DNA of 64,000 nt from Prorocentrum cordatum (lineage: Eukaryota > Sar > Dinophyceae > Prorocentrales > Prorocentraceae): assembly GCA_963575745.1 (NCBI GenBank), contig CAUYUJ010005669.1, positions 1,239,853-1,303,852 of the forward strand. The letters are read 5' to 3'. The notes under the pieces are model-generated. The model saw only the letters and a list, made by a program, of their open reading frames with translations, was not told the DNA's origin and made no database searches. Of the stretch, positions 57,481 to 64,000 are shown piece after piece (positions within the stretch are counted from its first letter, which is position 1; each line of letters begins with the position of its first letter). The position numbers and the translations under genes are program-made.

Positions 57481-57925
57481 GCCTCCTCCTCCTCCTCCTC
57501 CACCTTCCTCCCCCCACCTCCACTTCTCCTCCTCCTCCCCTCCTAATCGTTTCCTCCTCCTCTCCTCCTCCTGTCGTCCTCTCCTCCTCCTCCTCCTCTC
57601 CTTCCTCCTCCTCCTCCTCCTCCCCTCCTCCTGCTCGTCCTCCTCATCATCTCCTCTTCTCCTTCCTCCTCCCCTTCTTCCTCCGTCCTCCTTGTCTTCA
57701 ATCCTCGACGGCCTCCTCCCTCACCTCCTCCTCCTCCTTCCTCCTCCTCCCTCTCCTCCTCCTCCCTCCTATACCTGCCGTCCTCCCCATCCCTCCTCCT
57801 TCTCCTCCCCTACTCCTCCTCCTCCTCCTCGTCTTCCTCCTTCTCCTCCTCCTCCTCCTTCCTCCCTCCCTCCCTCCTCCTCCTCCCTCCTCCTCCTCCT
57901 CCTCCTCCTCTCCTCCTCCAGCCTC
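57480..57925. repeat. CCT pyrimidine tract
   Basis: About 440 bp of almost only C and T. Directly followed by an A-rich run. Confidence 0.95.
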
Positions 57926-57938
57926 CTACCTCTCATCT

Positions 57939-57977
57939 AAAAAAAAAAAAACAAAAAAAAATAAAAATAAAAAAAAA
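57939..57977. repeat. A-rich run
   Basis: Almost pure A with single C and T interruptions. It could be a decayed poly-A tail of a retroposed sequence, but no coding relic ends here. Confidence 0.7.
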
Positions 57978-58674
57978 GAGCGGGAACATCCCAGGCACAT
58001 GTTCAATGGCCGCAGGCACACGGGAAGATGCGACCAGTGGCCTCGGCGTCGCCATCCTCCTCGCAACCTTTTGGAGGTCTGCGCTGACCGCGCGCCAAAT
58101 TCTCCATCCAAGCTCGCCCACCACGGGCGACCGTTTCCGCTCCCAGCCACCCAGCTGGGTGGACCTTCGAGCGGCATTCCTGTCAAGACGAAGCCAGGAC
58201 AGGGACAGAGAGACAACATCGGATAAGGATGAATCGGGCATGCCTGAGATCTGGCGGCTCTGCAAGACGTCTTGGGCGCCGCGGCCTTCTCAGAGCGGTC
58301 CAGAACGCTCTGGGAGCGTTCCAGAAAGCTCTGGGAGCGATCCGTCCCTGCCCTACAGGCAGGAATTGTTGCTCAGCGTGTCGCGGCGGCGGCCCCCGCG
58401 ACACGCTGTCCGTCGCTCTGCTCCGCGGGGCGGGAGGCTCGGGAAGGCTCGGGGCGTGGACGCGGGGGCTCGGGCTGTGGAGATAGCGTGCCGCGCCGCA
58501 GCGTGGTGGCCCAGAACCCCCGGCCGGCCTCTCCCTTCCCCCTGGTGCCTTCTCTCTCGTCCATCCCCCCCCCTCCCGCCAGAACCGGCCCCCGTCCCAA
58601 CGAACCCCCCACCCTCCCGCCTCTCCACTGCCACCTGCATCATTCACATCGCCCTCCCACCGGCCACTGCCCAT
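57978..58674. other. No recognised gene
   Basis: Includes a GAACGCTCTGGGAGCGTTCC palindrome-rich patch (58296-58345). Otherwise GC-rich without domains. Confidence 0.4.
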
Positions 58675-59278
58675 TACCTCCTCCTCCTCCTCCTCCTCCT
58701 CCTCCTCCTCCTATCCTCCTCCTCCTCCTCTCCCTCCTCCATCCCTCTTCTCGCCCTCGTTCTGCTCGCTTCGTCCTCCCTTTCCTCTTCTCCTCCTTTC
58801 TCCTCTTTCTCCTCTTTCTCCTCGTCCTCGTCGTCCTCGTCGTCCTCGTCGGTCCTCGTCGTCCTCGTCGTCCTCCTCCTCCTCCCTCCACCTCCTCCCT
58901 CCTCCTCCTCCACCGCCTCTCCTCCTCCTCTCTCCCTCCTCCTCCTACTCCCCTCCTCCCACCCCTCATCCGCACCTCCTCCTCTCCTCCCTCCTCCTCC
59001 CTCCTCTCCTCCTCCTCCCTCCTCCTCCTGCTCCTTGGCTCCTGCACCTGCTCCTGCCCCTCTCCTGCTCCTCTCCTGCGCCTTCCTCTCCTCCTCCTCC
59101 ACCCCTCCTCCTCCTCCTCCTCCTTCCTCCTCCTGCTCCTCTCCTCCTCCTCCTCCTCCTCCTCCTCCGCCTCCTCCTCCTCCTCCGCCCTCCTCCTCCT
59201 GCTGCTGCTGCTTTCCTGACGAGGTGCTCCTCCTCCTCCTCCTCCGCCTCCTCCTCCTCCTCCTCCGCCTCCTCCTCT
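58675..59278. repeat. CCT pyrimidine tract
   Basis: About 600 bp of CCT with CGT (58818-58880) and CTG variants. It forms the left shoulder of a large inverted repeat. Confidence 0.95.
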
Positions 59279-59590
59279 CCTTGCGCCGCGGAGGCCCCAC
59301 CGCGGCGCACGCACGGGGCTCTGGACGACGCCCTTTGGCTGGCGAGCGGGCCCTGGCGCCGACAAGAACGACTCGGGAGGAAGAGCCGGCCCCCCGGGCT
59401 TCTCCCGCCCTCCTCCTCCTGCTCCTCGCCTGCTCCTCCTCCTGCTCCTCCCTCTCCTTCCACCCCTCCTCCACCCTGGGGCCAAGCTCTTCCTCCCGAT
59501 CAGTTCTTGTCGGCGCTCAGGCCCGCTCGCCAGCCAAAAGGCGTCGACCAGACCCCGTGCGCCGCGGTGGGAGTCTCCAGCGGTGCAAGG
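59279..59590. repeat. Long imperfect inverted repeat, ~106-bp arms
   Basis: 59279-59386 corresponds to the reverse complement of 59486-59590 with a few mismatches and small indels (shared CCACCGCGGCGCACG, GGCTGGCGAGCGGGCC, CGCCGACAAGAAC and CGGGAGGAAGAGC). The spacer is 99 bp. Outside the arms lie CCT (left) and GGA (right, 59591-59672) tracts that are also mutually complementary, so up to ~180 bp per side could pair. Confidence 0.85.
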
Positions 59591-59758
59591 AAGGAGGGGG
59601 AGAGGAGGAGGAGGAGGAGGAGAGAGGAGGAAGGAGGAGGAGGAGGAGGAGGAGGAGGAGGAGGAGGAGGAGTTGACCAGTACAGCAGTTCGCGCCGTCA
59701 TGAACGATAGCGAAGGCGTCGTCATGAACGAAACGGCGAGCCCCGGTGCTGGCGCGGC

Positions 59759-61726
59759 TCACAGGATGTCGGCCATGCGCAGCCCCGCGGCCGCGGCCTC
59801 GAGGGCGGCCGGGGTCCCCCCGCTGGGGTGCGACCCCCCGTCGGGCTGCGGCGGCCGGCTGGGCCCTCGGCCGTGCCGGCCGCTGCTGCGGGGGCCACGG
59901 GAGCTTCGTCGAGCGCCGCTGGTCGTGCAGCGCCCGATGCTGCTGAAGGTCACGCGCACGGTGCCTCGGCTCCGCTTGGAGATGTCCGGGATGTCGGCCA
60001 GGTCCAAGAACACCGTGGCCGAGAAGGCGAGCCGGTGCTGGCGCAGGTGGGTCGGCATGAAATGGAGGGGGCGCGGGAAAATCTCTGTGGAGGTGGAGGT
60101 GTCACCCTCGGTCGGGCCCAGGAGCGCCACATACGACTCCTGGACCCACTCCACAAACTGCTCGCGTTGGTTCATCTTGACCCAGCTCAGAAACTCCGCG
60201 CCCTCGCAGGTGCCGAAGCAATGCTGGAAGCTGTCGGAGAAGCACAGAATTTCGTAGCCAGCCGAGAGCGCGTCGAACCAGAAGGCGGGGGCGTCCCCCT
60301 CGAAATCATTGTAAAACGTCGAGCCTGGAGCATCCGAGCCCAGGGACTGCTCCAGGTCCAGAGCGCCCAGGTCGCCGCCGCTGCTGCTACCGTTGCTGCT
60401 GCCGCTGCTGTCTCCAGCGTTCTCTGGTGGACCGGGGGGCGGCCCCGGCGGCGTTCCCTGCAGGTCCTGCTTGGGCCGGTGACCCCGCCGGCGCAGCTGC
60501 CTGGTCTCCGCCAGGCGCCCCAGGTTTGGCAGAAGCATGGAGTCGGAGTCGCTCACCTCCAGGACGCCCACCTTGAAGGCCGGGAGCCCGCCCTGGCTGA
60601 CGTAGGACACGGCGAACACGTGCACGTTCACGGGGATGCCCGTGCTGTCCTTCATCAGCACCTGGAAGGTCTTGCTCAGGTCTGAGTGCTCCTCCCCGCA
60701 GTCCCGCAGCAACAGCTTCCCCATCTGTTCTGTGAACTTCTTGCTGTCGGATTCGGACACCAAGAACGAGCGGATGTCCTCCTGGTTGAGGCTGCGCTGG
60801 GGATTCAGGAACAGCATGTCAGCTAGCTCCCGCGAGTGCCTCTGCAGCCTGAACTCCTCGTTGAGATCGACCACCACCTCGCACACGCAGCCGAGCACCG
60901 AGGTGGCCGCCCGGAGCTCCTGCCTGGATAACTTGGACTGGAGCTCCAGGCGAACGATGTAAGTCAGGAGGCGGGAAAACGCGATGAGCATGCACACCAG
61001 GAGAATCATGTTCTGAAACCCGTCGCTCAATATCTGCTCGGAGCTGTAATCATAACTCTGGATTTCCTCTGTGTTCTCCCCGACCATCAGCGTGTAGGTG
61101 GACGAGAGGCATAGCAGAAGCAACCATGGGATGTTCACCATCGGCTTCAGATTCCAGAGACAACAGAAAAGGCTGGTAATGTAGATCATGCTCATGCGAT
61201 AGGCGACAAGGTCTGCACGGACCGCATACGGTGACATGTACACTACCAGGCAGGCCATCAGCGCAGAGAACCAGTAGTCCAAAGACCTGACCGTCACGAC
61301 GGAGACATGCGCCCACTGCGATGCCCACATAATGGATATCATGCCGCTGAAGACGGAGAGAGCGATGTCCTGAACGATCGACCCGAACCTCTTCACGGAG
61401 CCCCCGTCCAGCCCGCTGCGCACGGTGAAGACGAAGAAGTTCGTGAAGACCAGTACCTGCGCCCAGGGGAGGATCCGCAGGGCGCGCGCCAGCTGCCGGC
61501 GCTCCAGCTCCTCGCACAGCGAGGCCTCGAAGGCGTCGTCCTGGCGCGACCGCCGGCCGCAGGGGGCGCCCGACGCCAGCGAGGAGCCCTCGCAGAGGCG
61601 GCGGCCCCGCAGCAGGCCGACGAGCACCACGAGGCAGCAGAAGAGGAGGCCGCAGGCGCCGACCACGAAAACCACAAAGTCGCGCTGCCTTGAGGCCAAG
61701 AAGTTGCCCGGCGAGAACTGGGCCAT
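59759..61726 (-). CDS. Intronless multi-pass membrane protein with two PAS-like regions (retrogene)
   Basis: A 655-codon uninterrupted ORF with strongly GC-rich third positions. The N-terminal half has several hydrophobic segments: residues 16-39 (DFVVFVVGACGLLFCCLVVL), about 88-102, and further ones between about 115 and 280 (YWFSALMACLVVYMSPYAV; MSMIYITSLFCCLW; WLLLLCLSSTYTLMV; MILLVCMLIAFSRLLTYIV), suggesting six or so membrane helices. Then comes a cytosolic region of PAS-like layout (CEVVVDLNEEFRLQRHSREL to LPAFKVGVLEV), a low-complexity Gly/Ser/Pro linker, a second PAS-like region (FWFDALSAGYEILCFSDSFQ to ADIPD) and an Arg/Pro-rich tail. The start at 61726 is the first Met after a spliced-leader relic at 61782-61803. 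The absence of introns, where a paralogue at 18010-18921 has one, supports origin from an mRNA. Function is unknown; sensing or signalling is inferred from layout only. Confidence 0.85.
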   Translation of the reverse strand: MAQFSPGNFLASRQRDFVVFVVGACGLLFCCLVVLVGLLRGRRLCEGSSLASGAPCGRRSRQDDAFEASLCEELERRQLARALRILPWAQVLVFTNFFVFTVRSGLDGGSVKRFGSIVQDIALSVFSGMISIMWASQWAHVSVVTVRSLDYWFSALMACLVVYMSPYAVRADLVAYRMSMIYITSLFCCLWNLKPMVNIPWLLLLCLSSTYTLMVGENTEEIQSYDYSSEQILSDGFQNMILLVCMLIAFSRLLTYIVRLELQSKLSRQELRAATSVLGCVCEVVVDLNEEFRLQRHSRELADMLFLNPQRSLNQEDIRSFLVSESDSKKFTEQMGKLLLRDCGEEHSDLSKTFQVLMKDSTGIPVNVHVFAVSYVSQGGLPAFKVGVLEVSDSDSMLLPNLGRLAETRQLRRRGHRPKQDLQGTPPGPPPGPPENAGDSSGSSNGSSSGGDLGALDLEQSLGSDAPGSTFYNDFEGDAPAFWFDALSAGYEILCFSDSFQHCFGTCEGAEFLSWVKMNQREQFVEWVQESYVALLGPTEGDTSTSTEIFPRPLHFMPTHLRQHRLAFSATVFLDLADIPDISKRSRGTVRVTFSSIGRCTTSGARRSSRGPRSSGRHGRGPSRPPQPDGGSHPSGGTPAALEAAAAGLRMADIL

Positions 61727-61781
61727 GCCCTTGTCCGGCAGGCCCGCGTGGGGCGCCGGAGGTGAGATTGCCCAGGCCGAG

Positions 61782-61803
61782 CTTGAGCCGAAATTGCTAG
61801 GGA
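61782..61803 (-). other. Relic of the dinoflagellate spliced leader
   Basis: On the minus strand TCCCTAGCAATTTC then GGCTCAAG. Compared with the 22-nt DinoSL consensus it differs at positions 4 (G to C), 9 (C to A) and 14 (T to C). It sits 55 nt before the ATG of the 655-codon ORF in the same orientation. Under equal base use, about 0.001 such matches would be expected on both strands of this window (hand estimate). Such relics are known to mark genes derived from trans-spliced mRNAs. Confidence 0.85.
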
Positions 61804-61846
61804 GGAGGAGGACACTTCCTCAGAAGACCCAGGGAAAGTGTAAAAG

Positions 61847-62340
61847 CATCAACTGCCGAGGCTCCACGCGAAAGTCCAGGGTTCGCAAGGAGCTGGTCTC
61901 GTTTCAAAGCAGCCGAAGGCCTACAGGCGGATTGTGGATGAAAAATACCGGCGAGTTTAGGTCGGGCATGTTTTCCAGGCGGATTTTGGACGAAGAGTTA
62001 AACGGAGTCAAACCATATGCAAAAATAATAGAAAAATCGTTCCCAGATGATTTTTGACTATGTTTGAATATTCCTCCTGTAGAGGGACGTGCCCGACTTA
62101 AATCTACTGCCGAGGCTCCACGCGAAAGTCCAGGGTTCGTAAAGGAACTGGTTTCCTTTTCCGATAACAGCCGAAACCCTCCCGAAACCCTCCGAAAACC
62201 CTCCAGGGAGGGCTCCGGGAGGCGTTCTGAGGGCTTCGGGGGGTTTGCAAGAGTCTGCGTCGTTTTGGGGGGAATTCAATACCTAGCGAACCCTGGGCTT
62301 TCCTAGCGTACGCATCAACTGCCCAGGCTCCACGCGGACC
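61847..62340. repeat. Three copies of a GCCGAGGCTCCACGCG unit
   Basis: CAACTGCCGAGGCTCCACGC followed by GAAAGTCCAGGGTTCG at 61847-61902, again at 62104-62155, and a shorter copy at 62312-62338. Between them lies the segment shared with 17158-17236. Confidence 0.75.
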
Positions 62341-62545
62341 TCCGCAGGCTTCTGTTCATGCAGCCTGTTCTTCTCCGAACTCCCTACGTACCCTCGCCGC
62401 CCCCACAACAGGAGTGGGTGCGAAACAGGACCGCATCACGCACGACGCCTGCGGGCAACTGGGTCCCTACACGCCGGCACGGCGCGGATCCCCGCGTCGT
62501 CTGAACGCCAGGTGCCACTGCGCAAAGTCGGGGGCCGAGCTGCCC
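62341..62545. other. No recognised gene
   Basis: Ordinary-complexity spacer before a pyrimidine tract. Confidence 0.4.
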
Positions 62546-63060
62546 TCCCCCCCCCCCCGCTGCTCCCTCTCCCGCTCCTGCCCCTTCCCGCCTTCCACCC
62601 CTCCCTCTCCCCTGCTCCATCTACTCCCCTCCCCCTCCTCTCCTCCTCCTCCTCCTCCTCCTCCTCCTCCTCCTCCTCCTCCTCCTCCTCCTCCTCCTCC
62701 TCCTCCCCTCCGCCCTCCTCCTCCTCCTTCCTCCTCCTCCTCCTTCCTCCGTCCTCCCCTCCTCCCCCCCCTCCCGCCTCCTCCGCTCTCCTCCTCCGCC
62801 CTCCTCCTCCTCCTCCTCTTCCTCCTCCTCCTCCTCCTCCTCCTCCTCCTCCTGCCTCCACCTCCACCTCCACCTCCACCTCCACCATCCTCCCTCTCCT
62901 CCTCCTCCTCCTCCTCCACCTCCACCTCCAACCCTCCACCTCCTCCCCCTCCTCCTCCTCCCTCCCTCCTCCTCCACCTCCTCATCCTCCTCCTCTCCTC
63001 CTCCTTCCTCTCCTCCTCCTCCTCCTCCTCCTCCTCCTCCTCCCTCTCCACTTTCCCTGC
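62546..63060. repeat. CCT and CCACCT pyrimidine tract
   Basis: About 500 bp of CCT with a CTCCAC hexamer patch (62855-62890). Opposite strand gives poly-Glu/Gly frames. Confidence 0.95.
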
Positions 63061-63296
63061 TCAGACCACTTGGGTCGTGATTTGTCCGCAGCGCTGCCCC
63101 GTAGGTCTCTCCACACCTTTCCCAAGACCAGCTTTTCCGCCCCGACGGCGCCATGGCTCTGGAGGATCCCCCTGCAGGGACACTTTCCCGTTGCCGCCCA
63201 CGGCCGTCCATCCCTTGCCCCTCATCCCTCCTCCCTGCTCCACCTCCTGCTCCACCCCCCCTCCCTTCCGTTCCTCTCCTACTTCCTCCCCCGCTA
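63061..63296. other. No recognised gene
   Basis: Short ordinary-complexity stretch between two pyrimidine tracts. Confidence 0.4.
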
Positions 63297-63718
63297 GTTC
63301 CTCCTCCTCCTCCTCCTCCTCCTCCTCCTTCCTTCTCCTTTCCCCTTCTTCCCTCCTCCTCCTCCTCCTCCTCCTCCTCCCTCACCAACCAACATCACAC
63401 CATCACCATCACCACACCATCATCACCATCATCAACATCATCACCGTCATCACGATCATCACCTCATCAAACCGACCACCCACCACCACCAACACCACCA
63501 ATCTATCATTCATCATATCATCATCATCATCATCAATCTCCTCATCATCATCATCAGCAGCAGCAGCAGCAGCATCATCATCATCTCCATCGTCCTCATC
63601 ATCATCATCATCAGCATCATCCATCACCATCATCATCATCATCATCCTCATCATCCTCATCATCATCCTCATCATCCTCATCAGCTTCATCATCCTAATC
63701 ATCCCGTCCTCATCCTCA

Positions 63719-63771
<53 letters not shown>

Positions 63772-63796
63772 GCATCAGCATCAGCATCAGCATCAG

Positions 63797-63846
<50 letters not shown>

Positions 63847-63960
63847 CCTCCTCATCCTGCTCCGCGTTTGCTCCTCCTCCTCCTCCTCCTCCTCCTCATC
63901 CTCCTCCTCCTCCTCCTCCCCTTCCTCCCCCTGTCTCTCTCGGCCCCCCACTCTTGTCCA
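63297..63960. repeat. CCT run then CAT/CAC triplet arrays
   Basis: CCT (63297-63380), CACCAT and CAT variants (63385-63700), clean CAT with CAGCAT (63720-63845), then CCT again (63870-63930). Confidence 0.95.
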
Positions 63961-64000
63961 CATTCCAAACTCTCCTCTCCTTCCTCGTCTCCCTCCGCTT

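Noticed and set aside
57939-57977. Poly-A tail of a retroposed mRNA
   Set aside because: No coding or transcript relic ends at it; it directly follows a CCT tract.
58006-59676. 556-codon plus-strand ORF, and similar long ORFs at 43971-45155, 45413-46489 and 62512-63297
   Set aside because: They run through CCT/GGA triplets and encode poly-Ser, poly-Pro or poly-Leu; several frames and both strands are open at once.
61860-62150. tRNA genes suggested by GGGTTCG (B-box-like) in repeated units
   Set aside because: No cloverleaf, A box or acceptor stem could be drawn around either copy.

Overview
This window looks like nuclear DNA of a dinoflagellate. (1) A 655-codon intronless ORF (59759-61726, minus) is preceded 55 nt upstream, on the coding strand, by a 22-nt sequence (61782-61803) matching the dinoflagellate spliced leader at 19 of 22 positions. 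That is the signature of an mRNA recycled into the genome. (2) A partial second copy of the same family (18010-18921, minus) is split by a 517-bp GC-AG intron with near-identical sequence at its two splice sites. (3) The decayed coding relics are types I associate with dinoflagellate genomes: a Pif1-type helicase with zinc-knuckle repeats, PPR repeats, non-LTR retrotransposon ends and a tyrosine-recombinase retroelement. Species cannot be told from the window. Two 100-N assembly gaps (19892-19991, 33901-34000) interrupt it.

Layout. 1-5230: simple repeats, a roughly 70-unit minisatellite whose unit is a small hairpin, and a ~376-bp tandem repeat. 5239-8685 (minus): a Pif1-like helicase pseudogene with a tail of zinc-knuckle repeats, enclosed by a second patch of the same minisatellite (8838-9078). 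9078-16110: microsatellites, a 152-bp satellite, and copies of a dispersed repeat whose left-end motif is followed by CAA-type triplets. 16402-17157: 3' end of a LINE-like element (minus). 18010-18921: intron-bearing partial gene copy. 19992-20870: CAT triplets. 21178-24141: open but unrecognised, probably decayed reading frames. 26990-29900: degraded tyrosine-recombinase (DIRS-like) retroelement. 30410-33890: three tandem-repeat families. 34001-38405: a block bounded by ~97% identical direct repeats that holds an endonuclease/exonuclease/phosphatase-fold pseudogene peppered with a 19-bp motif. 38470-50740: repeats, triplet tracts and a MITE-like palindrome. 50830-51885: PPR pseudogene (minus). 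52141-54120: two LINE fragments in opposite orientation. 54254-59672: pyrimidine/purine tracts, CAT triplets and a large imperfect inverted repeat. 59759-61803: the retrogene with its leader relic. 61850-64000: short dispersed repeats and triplet tracts.

Only the 655-aa ORF is intact over its whole length. The other recognisable coding units carry nonsense codons, frameshifts or truncations, so the window is mostly a record of mobile-element decay, tandem amplification and mRNA recycling, not a set of co-operating genes. No rRNA or CRISPR array was seen. A tRNA scan could not be done by eye.
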